The translations under genes and the position numbers were made by a program. The notes under the pieces are model-generated. The model was not told the DNA's origin, searched no databases, and saw only the letters and a program-made list of their open reading frames with translations. From Incurvaria masculella (lineage: Eukaryota; Arthropoda; Insecta; Lepidoptera; Incurvariidae): a stretch of 64,000 nucleotides of DNA. This document shows positions 32,379-43,013 of this stretch, one piece after another. The stretch is taken from contig OX335655.1 of assembly GCA_946894095.1 (NCBI GenBank), positions 19,344,001-19,408,000 of the forward strand, written 5' to 3'. How positions within the stretch are numbered: the stretch's first letter is position 1; each line of letters begins with the position of its first letter.

Positions 32379-32760
32379 CGTCATCGAGTAACACCATGGA
32401 ACCCATTTGTGGTTGTGCGGATTAGAATAGGCTTCCTAAAAATACTAGGTTGCCTGACCCAAACCTGGAACGTTTTGTGCAGTAGGTAATATTAAATCAC
32501 TTTTTTGGTAGAATTTAACGTCATCGAGTAACAACATTAGACCTAGCACAATCGGTAAAGGTCATCAAGAAAAGCTAAAAAAAAGTAGGTTGGCTCGTCC
32601 TACCCTGGCACGTTCTGAGGTTGGCCGGTTTTAAAATGTCGAAAAATAAAAAAAAATACGTCATCGAGTAACAAGATGACAATACCACCATTCGATAGTC
32701 CTATGAACATACTTCATAAAAAAATTTGGTTGGCTGCCCTCAGCCTGGCACGTTTCCTAC
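32379..32760 (+). repeat. 140-bp tandem modules in left TIR of B
   Basis: CGTCATCGAGTAAC at 32379, 32519 and 32659 (period 140). AGGTTGCC/AGGTTGGC/TGGTTGGC at 32447, 32587 and 32727 (period 140), each followed by 10 bases and CTGG. Mirror copies in the right TIR at 40247, 40387 and 40527. Confidence 0.82.
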
Positions 32761-33039
32761 GCGGCCATGTTGAACGTCGGGTGCGCCCAGTTCCTATATT
32801 CAATCAATTGTTAAATTAATATAATATAACAGTTTTGTGATATGTCTATCTTTAAACCGGTGATGTTTTTATTGATCTGAACTCACCTTGGATAGGTAAA
32901 AAAAAAACAAAATGAAATATTTGTGATAAATTGATTGATTGGGTGCAATGGTTGCAAATAATTTCATTTTAACAAATATTTTTCTTCTGTCGCGCAAGAT
33001 ACAACTAAATACATCCAAAAAATTGTAAATCTCGCATTA

Positions 33040-33890
33040 GAGCAACTCAAAATATTTTTACCACGCAATAAGAAGTCTATCCCTTTTGAATCTGTTAGCT
33101 GTTCTGAGATTCAAAAAGTAACAGAGAACTTAAGTCCAAAGGACCGCAAGGTTTATGGAACATATCTACTAATCTGTTAAAGTCCATATGGGGCAGTATT
33201 ATAGAATCTCTTAGAATTGTATTGAAGATGGCACATTTCCAGACTTATTAAAAAATTACTAGGGTAGTACCATTGTTTAAAACGGGATCTCATAATGATG
33301 TTGAAAATTATCGGCCTGTGTCCTTACATTCACAGTGTTATTAATTATAATCAATTCGGATTTCGTAAGTGTAGGTCAACAGGAGATGCCATTGCCTTGA
33401 TGTTAATATCTATTTTAACTTCTCTAGTTAAATCTATGAGCACCTACGGCATTTTCTGTGATGTATCAAAAGCTTTTGACTGTGTAGATCACAAAATACT
33501 TCCAGGAAAACTAGAACACTTATGGTGTAAGGGAAAAAAATGAGGTATTTGTAAATTATATATATTAAATAGACCACAAAATTGTGAAGTAAACGGTACT
33601 AAGTCTGATGTAGAATCAATCACTATGGGTATACCGCAGGGCTCAGTTCTAAGACCGTGGTTTTATATGTTGTTATAAATGATATTTCAAGCTGCATCGC
33701 AACAGATAATGATATGATTTTATTTGCTGATGACAAATCATCAATTTGAAAAAATCGTATATCAGAACTACGGCAGTCCTTTATACAAGCTAGGAACTCA
33801 CTTAAATTATGGTGTGAAGCCAATAACCTACTTTTAAATGACAGTTAAACGAGTTTAATGCACTGGGGACCAAATACGTAATGTGAATTG
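33040..33890 (+). pseudogene. Jockey/CR1-group LINE reverse transcriptase fragment
   Basis: Pieces in order on the plus strand in shifting frames: F-E-S-V-S-C-S-E-I, V-E-N-Y-R-P (about 33300), the F-G-F-R-K-C-R-S-T and F-C-D-V-S-K-A-F-D-C-V blocks (33355-33485), I-P-Q-G-S-V-L (33630), and the catalytic L-F-A-D-D-K (33720-33740). Frameshifts and stops throughout; it ends abruptly before Penelope sequence. Confidence 0.75.
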
Positions 33891-33944
33891 TGATGTATTA
33901 AATACAGCAAATGATCTATCTTCAGCTATACCTAAAGAAATAAC

Positions 33945-34110
33945 CTTACTTGTGATACTTTTGGGATTACCGTGGTCGTTAAATATATTTGAAAAATGTT
34001 ACGGCTTTTCACGCGACGGGAGGAGACATTCGCCGACGTATCGAGCTGATCGTTCAGCCCGTTGTCAAGGAGGTTGTCCGCCACGTTCGTACGCAGCAGT
34101 CGACTGACAA
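33945..34110 (+). repeat. Penelope-like pLTR segment (PLE-2)
   Basis: Shares 'gaaaaatgttacggcttttc' and about 110 further bases with each arm of the hairpin at 41032-41289, and lies directly upstream of a Penelope RT. It contains a hammerhead-like fold with a degenerate core (see findings). Confidence 0.6.
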
Positions 34111-34177
34111 CTAGGCTCGCCGTCGTCGTAAGTCATAGGTGTGGGTCGAGGTGGTAGCGGAAATGCGGTGGTAGCGC

Positions 34178-35018
34178 TTCTACGGTCTTCCTAAAATTCA
34201 CAAAGACGGGAACCCCCTTAGACCAATAGTCAGCCAGATAAATGCTCCTACCTACCTCCTCGCTAAACATGTCGCCTCAATATTTCAACCCCTGTCTGGC
34301 AAGACGTCGTCCTACGTTAAAGATTCGGCCCATTTTGTGGAATTGTTGTCTACAGTGAAGTTAGCATGCATGGATCTATTAGTGAGCTTTGACGTCGAGT
34401 CGCTGTATACAGACGTACCAGTCCAAGAGTCCCTCGAAATCATTAGAAACTTAGTCATCAACAACGACATCGACACTGAGTGCGTCAAGCTCCTGCCATA
34501 TTGTCTCACTACGACATACTTTCTGTGGAACGGACAATACTACATCCAGCGAGAAGGTGTAATGGGATCACCAGTGACACCAGTGGTGGCAAACCTTTTC
34601 ATGGAACCGCTGGAACACCGCACATTGCAAAATTCACCTCTTAAGTCAATATTTTGGGTACGGTACGTGGATAACGTGATTTCAATCTGGTCTCATGGTC
34701 GCCAATCATTCGACGCTTTCATCTCTCACCTTAATTAGGTTCACACAAATATAAAATATACAGTAGATTGTGAGAATGAAGGCACTTTGGCGTTCTTGGA
34801 AGTACTTGTTGCTCGACGATTGAATGGAATCCTAAGCCACACAGTGTACCGCAAGCCGACACACACAAATCGTTGTCTACAAGCTACTTCGCATCATGCT
34901 CCGGTGCATTTGGAATCGGTCGCAAGAGCATTGAGGCTCAGAGCACAGCGGTTGTGTGACAAGGACCATATCTTCACCGAAATGAACCCTGTGCTTCGAG
35001 AAAATGGGTACAATTTTC
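34178..35018 (+). pseudogene. Penelope-like element reverse transcriptase (PLE-2)
   Basis: One reading frame with a single stop at 34736-34738. Motifs: F-Y-G-L-P-K-I-H-K-D-G-N-P-L-R-P-I-V (RT1-2), S-F-D-V-E-S-L-Y-T-D-V-P (motif A), G-V-M-G-S-P-V-T-P-V-V-A-N-L-F-M-E (motif B), R-Y-V-D-N (motif C; usual Y-V-D-D with the second D changed to N), then F-L-E-V-L and V-Y-R-K-P-T-H-T-N-R. These are diagnostic of Penelope-like retroelements, which are related to telomerase. The GIY-YIG endonuclease is missing; the copy ends at about 35018 against RTE sequence. Inactive: stop and altered catalytic residue. Confidence 0.88.
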
Positions 35019-36045
35019 AGTCAGTCAGCTTGTTTGCGTCCACTGCTGGACATACGCCTCTCCAATCATTCTCCAGTCCTCCCGGCCCTCAGCGGTACGG
35101 AACCACTGCTTTCCGCCGACGCACTTGATCTCATCTTCCCACCTGGCGAGTGGTCTTCCCACACTCCGTTTGCCTGTTCACAGCCGCCAGTGTAGGACAC
35201 GGTTACTCCAACGGTCGTCGTCTCTTCGGCTGACGTGACCAGCCCACTGCCATTTGAGCTTAGCCACCCGGTGTCCAAAATCGACTACTTTGGTACGTCG
35301 GCGGATTGCTTCTTTACGTACAGTCGTTTCGTCTGAAATCTATACACCGGAAATAGAGACAAATTTGAGATCTCTTTCTGACATGCTGACGTTAACCATA
35401 GAGTAAAAGGGACTTAGGAATTCCTTCTCTTTCCAGTGTATACATTTGATAAGTAACGACTGTACCATATCCCGTAGCGATATTCCCAGCATGGCTCGCT
35501 CCATTGCTCGCTGGGCAACTTTTAACCTTTGGACAACGGCGACCGTTAGAGTCCACGTTTCACACCCGTACACCATGTCATAACCGGGAGGACGCACTGG
35601 TCATATGTTCGGGTCTTTAAATTTTACGGAAGGTCAGACCTCAGAGCGAATTTAAGCTTTCCGAAGGCAACCAAACCCAGTTGAATCCGTCGCTCAACCT
35701 CCAAAGACAGTCCTTGTATACCAAGCCGCAGGATTTGACCGAGATATACGTACTCTTCAACCTATTCGATCACTTCTACGTCGATAACGATTTGTCCTCC
35801 CGTCATACCCTTAGCGGCGATGACCATGGTTTTATCCCGGTTCATCTTCAGACCCACATTTATCGATGCTTTATAAAGGTCTTCCAGCATGGTTTAAAGC
35901 TGAACTCGGGAATTTTACAGAAGAACAATGTGATCGGCGTAGCAAAGATAACTGAGGAAAATATTCACTAACGTTGATACCCATGTAGTCCCATTCAAGC
36001 GTCTTGAACACATATTCCGATGCGTTTGTGAAGAGCTTGGGTGAG

Positions 36046-37194
36046 AAAATGTGGGTGAGACAGTAACGTAAATATAAGATATAAAAACAGAACAAATGGA
36101 ATTATCGATAACTCTGTATCACGATTATTAGAAACCGATTACGGAGTACCTCAAGGCTCAATCATGGCACCATTGCTGTTTATTATTTTTATTAATGACA
36201 TTGCAAAAGACACTATGCTAGTACTTTTCGCGAAAACCATAGTAATTTACGCTGACGACGCAAATGTAATTGTTACTGATAAAAGTATTGAAACACTCCT
36301 TACAAAAACAACAAAAATAATTGAGGAGTTGGGTAAATGGTTCGCAGCAAATGGGTTAATGTTAAATAGTGCTAAAACACACCGTGTACATTTTAAGATG
36401 AAAAATATTAAACATGAAATGAATGATGAGATGTTTATCGAATATAACGATGAAGTCATAACATTTGCAACATCTACTATATTCTTAGGCTTCACGTTGG
36501 ATCAAAAGTTACGATGGGACAAACACATTCAACATGTTTGTGATAAATTAACAAAAGCTTGTTATTGCCTCAGAACCCTGTCTAAATGCTGTCACTTAGA
36601 TACCCTGAAGAGTGCCTACTTCGGTTATTTATACTCTGTCATGACCTATGGGATTGAGTTCTGGGGTTCTTCAGGGGAAGCGGTTTCAGTATTTAGTCTA
36701 CAAAAGAAAGGAATTCGGATAATTACACACTCTAAATGGGACGCACTTGTTTGCACGCCTTTGTTTAAAAACCTAAAATTGCATACTATGTATGATGTGT
36801 ACGTACAGAGAACTATTTTGGATGTGAGAAATTACCCGGAATTATATAATCATTTTGAACACGGATATTCGACGAGAAATAAAAATGTGATCCAGCAAGC
36901 TGCACACTCAACATCAAAATTTGAGAAGGGTGTCCACTTCAATAGTATTAATATGTATAATAAGCTACCAAGAGACTTGCGAGAAGAAACTAACATAAGA
37001 TTTAAAAAGAAGTTAGGTACATGGTTGCTTGACAAAACTTTCTACGATTTAAGTTATTTTAATATTATTGTGTAAAACGACGAATTCACATGATTGGTAT
37101 TAATATTATAATCTGTTATGCAAATTCTTAATATTGTAATGTAATCACTGCGAATAAAAATATTATGATTTGATATTTTTGATTTTATTTGATT
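36046..37194 (+). mobile_element. 5'-truncated Jockey-like LINE inserted in RTE
   Basis: Flanked by TGAG (36042-36045 and 37195-37198) within otherwise continuous RTE sequence. The 3' end is a (TGATT)n-like tail near 37165-37194. It contains one long RT reading frame. Confidence 0.78.
36110..37075 (+). CDS. Jockey-like LINE RT C-terminal region
   Basis: Open from before 36164 to 37075. Contains Y-G-V-P-Q-G-S-I-M-A-P-L-L-F (about 36138), catalytic I-Y-A-D-D-A-N-V near 36250, thumb block F-L-G-F-T-L-D, and the C-terminal Y-S-V-M-T-Y-G-I-E-F-W-G segment plus a terminal F-K-K-K-L-G-T-W-L. 5'-truncated: no endonuclease or N-terminal RT. The uninterrupted frame suggests a recent insertion relative to the RTE it split. 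Confidence 0.85.
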   Translation, partial: NSVSRLLETDYGVPQGSIMAPLLFIIFINDIAKDTMLVLFAKTIVIYADDANVIVTDKSIETLLTKTTKIIEELGKWFAANGLMLNSAKTHRVHFKMKNIKHEMNDEMFIEYNDEVITFATSTIFLGFTLDQKLRWDKHIQHVCDKLTKACYCLRTLSKCCHLDTLKSAYFGYLYSVMTYGIEFWGSSGEAVSVFSLQKKGIRIITHSKWDALVCTPLFKNLKLHTMYDVYVQRTILDVRNYPELYNHFEHGYSTRNKNVIQQAAHSTSKFEKGVHFNSINMYNKLPRDLREETNIRFKKKLGTWLLDKTFYDLSYFNIIV

Positions 37195-37440
37195 TGAGAT
37201 CACATCCCCCTGCCTAACGCCTTTACCAAGGGGGATGGGTTGGGTATTTTCATGGAGCCTCACAGTCATCGGCGCGGACCGATACAGATTTCGGAGTACC
37301 TCGATGTAGCGGTGGTCGATTCTGCACCTCAGGAGGGAGTTTTCGACGGCCAATTTTTCAACTGAGTCGAACGCCTTCTCGTAGTCCACGAAGGCTACAA
37401 AGAGCGGCTTGTTGTACTCCTCCTTCTAGCTAGCTTAGCC

Positions 37441-37512
37441 ACCCGGTGTCCAATATCGACTACTTTGGTACGTCGGCGGATTGCCTCGTTACGCACCATA
37501 TCCCGTAGCGAT
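37441..37512 (-). repeat. RTE 3' fragment at inversion junction
   Basis: Matches the minus-strand C-terminal RTE region also present at 35255-35485, and joins plus-strand RTE sequence at a shared GATATTC. See the finding on the microhomology junction. Confidence 0.65.
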
Positions 37513-39450
37513 ATTCGCCAAGGGAACATGAAGTTGGTTGAGCGCGTTATAGAGGAAAATCGAGACAGTAAAGTGTTTTCCCGTGCCTTCTCTACCGGCG
37601 CTAACTAAATTTCAAAACTCGAGCGAGCGGATGGGGTTGTCACCGCAATAAAGACGGATATACTTGAGACTGTAAAAAAATATGACGAATTGTACTCCGC
37701 AGCAATTCATGCCCCGAGCCCAAGCAAACCACTCGACTCTGATAGGGGTGCGCCGCTCACTAGATACTACACCGAGGATCTTCCGGAGATTAGTGTCTAT
37801 GAGATAAAGGCTGTTTTGAAAGGACTAAAAAAACACAAGGCTCCAGATGAGGACGGGATAACGATGGAACTGCCAAAGTCTGGCGGGAGACCCATCTTGA
37901 AGGAACTGCAAACACTGTGCAATGCAGTTCTCAAAAAAATAGGGCGAAGTTGAAGAACTATCGACCTATCTCACTTCTAAACCACGTATACCGTCTTTTA
38001 CTTACTAGGCGTATTCCGTCTTTTAATGAGTCATCACGAGTTGGCTGACAGACACAGAGGCTGGATCAGTACCAGCCTCGTGAGCAAGCTGGGTTCAGGA
38101 AAGGATACGGCATAATGGATCACATATTTACTGTGAGACAAGTGGTGCAGAAGTGCGAGGAGTACAACAAGCCGCTCTTTGTCGCCTTCCACTTCTTTTC
38201 TAGTCCTTTACGAGAAGGCGTTCGACTCAGTTGAAAAATGGGCTATCGAAAACTCCCTCCTGAGGTGTAGAATCGACCACCGCTACATCGAGGTACTCCG
38301 AAATCTGTATCGGTCCGCGAGAATGACTGTGAGGCTTCATTAAAATACCCAACCCATCCCTCTTGCTAAAGGCGTTAGGCAGGGGGATGTGATCTCACCC
38401 AAGCTCTTCACAAGCGCATCGGAATATGTGTTCAACACGCTTGAATGGGACAACATGGGTATCAACGTTAATGAATATTTTTCTCAGTCATCTTCGCTTA
38501 GCCGATCACATTGTTCTTCTGTCAAATTCCCGAGTTCAGCTTCAAAAAATGCTGGAAGACCTTTATAAAGCTTAGATAGGTAGGTCTGAAGATGAACCGG
38601 GATAAAACCAAGGTCATGGCGACTGAGGGTATGAAGGTAGGACAAATCGTTATCTCGGTCAAATCCTGCAGCTTGGTTTTTTTTTTATGTGACTGGACAT
38701 GGATGGCTAATACCACACCTTCTGTCATGGTATTAGCCCAACACACCACATGGGAACTAGGTGCCATGCCAGGACCTTCCTTATATTGCACGGCTACATT
38801 GAACTGGATGGAAAACACGGTCAATTTTCATTGCCGCTTCGACCATCGTTCATCCAATGCGATGGTACCAACCCGGGCGCGATAAACCCTACCACCTAGT
38901 AAGTAAGGAAGGGAATCTACAGTTTAACGTGGAATCCTAACCACGGCCAGCCTCTCTCAACGGTCGTATGGTCACCCATCCAAGACCAGACCGGACCCAG
39001 CGTTGCTTAACTTCGAAGAGCGATCGCCGAAGTGTCGCGCCACTGGGCCATTGAGGCTGATAAAGTATACAAGGTATACAAGGACTGTCTTTGGAGGTCA
39101 AACGACGGATTCAACTGGGTTGGGCTGCCTTCGGAAAGCTTAAATTCGCTCTGAGGTCTGACCTTTCGCAAAATTTAAAGACCCGAACATATAACCAGTG
39201 CGTCCTCCCGGTTATAAGTGGACTGGTCACGTCAGCCGACGAGACAACAACCGTTAGAGTAACCGTGTCCTACACTGGCGGCCGTGGACAGGCAAACGGA
39301 GTGTGGGAAGACCACCCGCCAGGTGGAAAGACGGCATCAAGTGCGTCGGGGAAAGCAGTTTGTCCGTACCGCTGAGGGCCGGGAGGACTGGAGAAGGATT
39401 GGAGAGGCGTATGTCCCGCAGTGGTCGCAAACACGCTGACGTATTGACTG
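37506..39450 (+). pseudogene. RTE-clade LINE fragment, plus copy in element B
   Basis: Plus-strand RTE from the linker (E-N-M-K-L-V-E-R at 37525), through L-K-E-L (37900), Y-E-K-A-F-D-S-V-E (about 38215), the RT core (38400-38530; F-A-D-D worn to L-A-D-H), to the 3' region (39100-39450: S-G-L-V-T-S-A-D-E, R-P-P-A-R-W). Interrupted by a minus-strand 5S-SINE at 38674-39065. Many frameshifts. Confidence 0.78.
38674..39065 (-). mobile_element. 5S-rRNA-derived SINE, copy in RTE
   Basis: Minus orientation: T-run at 38677-38686 (A tail), body, then the 5S-like head at about 38965-39055 ('gttgcttaacttcg', 'gtcacccatccaaga'). It splits continuous RTE sequence. Confidence 0.8.
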
Positions 39451-40034
39451 ACTGTTCTCAAACCATTGTACTCTTATTTTTTTGTAGGTGGTAGCATTTA
39501 AAGGTTTAATATTATGTCGTTTTTTTTAGCTGTAAGAATAATAAGGTTTTGTAATTTGTCTCTTTGTTTACAGGTCACTATAGTAGTTAATGACAGAAAT
39601 AATAGAATTAATTCTGGATCTAACACTACACTCATCAGAAGGACTAAATCGTCCACAGGTTTTAAAATGTTTTCTTGTTGCCACTATGGTGTGCATCGCT
39701 TTAAGGTCCTTTCTTCAAGTTTTGTGGCGATTTATTTTATTATGACTATTAAGAATCTTCATTACGTTATGTTTACATTCAATCTGATTAACATTTTGTA
39801 ATAACCAGGGCCGTGGCAGAATTTAAAGCGTGCGCCTCTAATGCCGTAGGCATGGGCTGACTGGAGTTGCGATTCCCTACGTTGAATGATCCATACGGTA
39901 GATTCCGAAAGCATATGTATATGAAACTTCCGGTTTTTACTCTTCAAGTATGCGGAACTATGAGCATCATAACCTAAAGTTAACTTGAGTTAAACTTAGT
40001 TAATAATTAGATACGACAATGCCCTAATATCACG
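39451..40034. other. Interior of element B, nothing recognised
   Basis: AT-rich; one short open frame (39514-39801) without recognisable domain. No transposase motif seen. Confidence 0.45.
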
Positions 40035-40695
40035 CAATCAATCAATACCTATATCACAAATATTTCATTTTGGTTTTTTTTTTAACCTATTCAAGATGAG
40101 TTCTGATCAATAAAAACATCACTGTTTATAGATAGACATTATCACAAAACTGTTATATATTATTAATTTAACAATTGATGAATATAAGAACTGGGCGCAT
40201 CCGACGTTCAACATGGCCGCGTAGGAAACGTGCCAGGCTGAGGGCAGCCAACCTAATTTTTTTATGAAGTATGTTCATAGGACTATCGAATGGTGGTATT
40301 GTCATCTTGTTACTCGATGACGTATTTTTTTTTATTTTTCGACATTTTAAAACCGGCCAACCTCAGAACGTGCCAGGGTAGGACGAGCCAACCTACTTTT
40401 TTTTAGCTTTTCTTGATGACCTTTACCGATTGTGCTAGGTCTCATGTTGTTACTCGATGACGTTAAATTCTACCAAAAAAGTGATTTAATATTACCTACT
40501 GCACAAAACGTTCCAGGTTTGGGTCAGGCAACCTAGTATTTTTAGGAAGCCTATTCTAATCCGCACAACCACAAATGGGTCCCATGGTGTTACTCGATGA
40601 CGTAGGGTTGACGACGGTCCGCTCTCGTACTATTTATCCTGTGAACCCACTTTCAGCCATTTACGTTATCGTTACCATTTTTGTCGCCACCTCCT
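40035..40695 (-). repeat. Right TIR of element B with 140-bp modules
   Basis: Inverted complement of 31855-32945. GCCAACC/GGCAACC at 40247, 40387 and 40527 (period 140), each preceded by CCAG with a 10-base gap; 'gttactcgatgacg' repeats between them. Confidence 0.82.
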
Positions 40696-40989
40696 AGTCT
40701 ATATTCTTTGTTATTTTTATAGAACACGGTAATTTGAAACTTCTTTTGGCAAGGCTTTGTTAAAATAATATTAGCAACACGTTTAAACTAATTAGGTTAG
40801 GCTCACAAAGAAATAAAAATATTTTTCACAGTAACTGTTCAAAACAGCTTACCTTTATTGGAGTCAAACTCCATTAAGTTGCTTATCTTTAAAACTGATA
40901 GATCCGTGGATTCGATCATCTTAGTAAACAAGAATCCGCAAAGAAACTTGACAAGTTTTCCTTGCACAGTAATGAATTAAATACTTAGA

Positions 40990-41290
40990 TCTAACTACGA
41001 TACTTTTGAGATTACCGCGGTCGTTAGACATGTTTGAAAAATGTTACGGCTTTTCACGCGGCAGGAAGAGACATTCTCCGACGTTTCGAGCCAATCATTC
41101 AGCCCGTTGTCAAGGAGGCATCCGCCGCGTTCGTACGCAGCAGAAGGAGTCATCCGCCGCGTTCGTACGCAGCAGTCGTGTGCTGCGTACGAACGCGGCG
41201 GATGCCTCCTTGACAACGGGCTGAATGATTGGCTCGAAACGTCGGAGAATGTCTCTTCCTGCCGCGTGAAAAGCCGTAACATTTTTCAAA
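40990..41290. repeat. Penelope-like inverted pLTR hairpin
   Basis: From 41032 to 41289 the sequence is a near-perfect palindrome (arms begin 'tttgaaaaatgttacggctt'), with an extra direct copy of 'catccgccgcgttcgtacgc' in the middle. The arm equals the pLTR segment before the Penelope RT at 33945-34110, including the upstream 'gatacttttg...attaccg' block. A head-to-head pLTR pair without coding sequence. Confidence 0.75.
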
Positions 41291-41420
41291 TAGATTTAAC
41301 TGCGTTTGTAGAATCAGTGCTGATGTTTTTTTTTGCTTGAATTGTTTTTTTTTGTGTTCAATAATCTGCTGGTGCGATCGATTCTTATTTGCCCCCACGT
41401 CCCGTCGCAGAGTTAGCTGC

Positions 41421-41469
41421 ACACGGAGCGTACCACATGACCAGAGTGGTCATGTGGTACGCTCCGTGT
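41421..41469. repeat. Perfect 23-bp palindrome
   Basis: Arms ACACGGAGCGTACCACATGA(CCA) at 41421-41443 and their exact reverse complement at 41447-41469, with a 3-base centre. It would form a very stable hairpin. Confidence 0.9.
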
Positions 41470-41470
41470 T

Positions 41471-41839
41471 AAATTAGTGTTTACGAACCTTCGAAGTTAC
41501 GTAAAAACGTCAAACTCCATACAAGTTTATACTAGATATTCTGTGGTTTTACTTCTTCGAGGTGTCAAAGGACTCGGACTTCCGATTTGTATGAAAAGAC
41601 GAAGTCGGCGTAAACGGCAACGTCAACGTATTTACGGCGACGGTGAGTAAGCTGTCAAATCAAAGTCGGACTCGCAAAATGTTATTTCGCTTAACGCCCA
41701 CTGCGCGCGCTCTTCAATTTCTCTAAACATTCGAAAACGCCAGTCGATGGGTTTGGCGTAAACGCCAATTTAGGTGACAACTGGGACTAGGGGATCAGCC
41801 CAAAATGTCGGATACAGTCTCCTTCCGCCGCGTGAACTG
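41471..41839. other. Nothing recognised
   Basis: Contains the small dispersed block 'gcgtaaacgccaatttagg' (41754) shared with 27170; otherwise unassigned. Confidence 0.4.
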
Positions 41840-41990
41840 TCATGATATTAGCCCCATTAACTCAATTAGAGGACTTGTCTTTCATGCGAGAGGTCTGGGT
41901 TCAAATACTCGCCCCGGTTACGCACCACTTTCTTTCTCTTTCTAAGTTGGATAAGTGCCTTTTGCTCCATTGTTTGGAACCCATGCAAAG
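41840..41990 (+). repeat. tRNA-like SINE fragment
   Basis: Contains a tRNA-like block with box B-like GGTTCAAAT and a conserved tail 'accactttctttctctttct' also found reversed at 46915-46990. Preceded by 'catgatattagcccca' from the 5S-SINE body, so possibly a chimaeric SINE. Confidence 0.5.
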
Positions 41991-42529
41991 TTCGACAATC
42001 TGTGGGTGTCGTCGGGAACCTCTTTGAAGACTTGGCTTTCACCATAATAATTATTTAAAATTACGCACTGAGAGTGTAATATAAACTAAACAAGCAATTT
42101 ATTATAACAGGAATCATCTCTGAATGTTTCACTTTTCTATGTAGGTTCAATCGTTCTAGCGATTTGGTATGGCATTTCGTAAATTTTGGTCTCTTTTTCC
42201 ATCTTAACAGTCGAATTTATTTCTTAATCCTGCAAGCATTGTCATTTTAAAATAAAGCCACTGTGAAAATTTAAAAATTGTTGGTTCAGTGGTTACGGAG
42301 ATTTCGTGTCTATTGATTACGTGTTGCATGAAAATGTGTACGGTGAACATTTTTTATCATCAAAGATGGTTCGAATGGTTTTTCGTATTCTGTGGGTTTT
42401 TCTCAGTTTACTGCCCGCATCCGAGCACGTAACGAGGCTATAGAAGTTTCGCTTCGTCAATTAATTGTGGATACTTTCGATGAAGTAGCTTCGAATTCCC
42501 CACATATATTATAACAACTTAGGCCGGTC
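41991..42529. other. AGPS intron 1, nothing recognised
   Basis: AT-rich, no gene or repeat family identified. Confidence 0.4.
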
Positions 42530-42645
42530 AGCCCCTCAATATTGAACTGGATGGAAAATACGGATAATTGTCTTCGTCCCTTGCACCACTTTCTTCAATG
42601 CGACGGTACCAACCCGGGCGGCTCGATCCTACCACCATTGAGATA
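42530..42645 (-). repeat. 5S-SINE body fragment
   Basis: 'gaactggatggaaaatacgg' and 'ggtaccaacccgggcgg' in minus orientation; head missing. Confidence 0.7.
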
Positions 42646-42654
42646 TACGTACTG

Positions 42655-42760
42655 CTTCCGACGAATGTCACGACCAATACTTTTTCAGATTATTTTCAAA
42701 ATCTGATTACAATGCTTCAAATGTAGATGTCGCTGAAACTCAAATTAATGAGATAACGGT
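42655..42760 (+). repeat. tRNA-derived SINE tail + MITE arm, copy 1
   Basis: 'tgcttccgacgaatgtcacg' through 'actttttcagatta', then 'gtagatgtcgctgaaactca'. The same two blocks flank the 5S-SINE at 43067-43110 and 43490-43530, showing an older unit split by that SINE. Confidence 0.6.
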
Positions 42761-43013
42761 AATGTCGTGTCCATTAAATACATAAAACTATCAAGTTAAA
42801 TCCGGGCTGACTCTGTGTCCGATACCAAGAACGTCTTTGGTGACGACAGCCTGCAATAAGATTGATAGCTCAATCCTTGCAGTCAAAATGCCTTAGCGTA
42901 GGATCAATACGCAAAAACATCATCAGCGCCATCTAGCAGAAGATAGGGGAAGCATTGTGTCGATTCGAATATAATCGAGAAATTCGTTGGCTGACGTAAT
43001 TGTCGGGATAGCT

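Larger units (their letters stand above)
35030..37440 (-). pseudogene. RTE-clade LINE fragment, minus copy in element B
   Basis: Minus-strand RTE from its 3' end near 35030 up to the Y-E-K-A-F-D-S-V-E block (37300-37390), including C-E-T-W-T-L-T-V-A-V-V-Q-R-L (about 35540) and A-M-E-R-A-M-L-G-I-S-L-R. Interrupted by a Jockey-like LINE at 36046-37194. Frameshifted, no intact ORF. Confidence 0.78.
31855..40695. mobile_element. Element B: ~8.8-kb TIR element in AGPS intron 1
   Basis: The left TIR (31855-32945, itself split by hairpin C) is the inverted complement of the right TIR (about 40035-40695). Arms are ~660 bp without the hairpin and contain three 140-bp tandem modules. The interior is made of other retroelement fragments; no transposase recognised and no target duplication could be defined. 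Architecture matches element A: iterated modules with AGGTTG[C/G]C-N10-CTGG and inverted RTE copies. Outer limits are uncertain by tens of bases. Confidence 0.72.

Noticed and set aside
11596..40695. Elements A and B as Polinton/Maverick elements
   Set aside because: Long inverted repeats fit, but no polymerase B, integrase, ATPase or capsid genes are present, and A has a 3-bp rather than 6-bp duplication.
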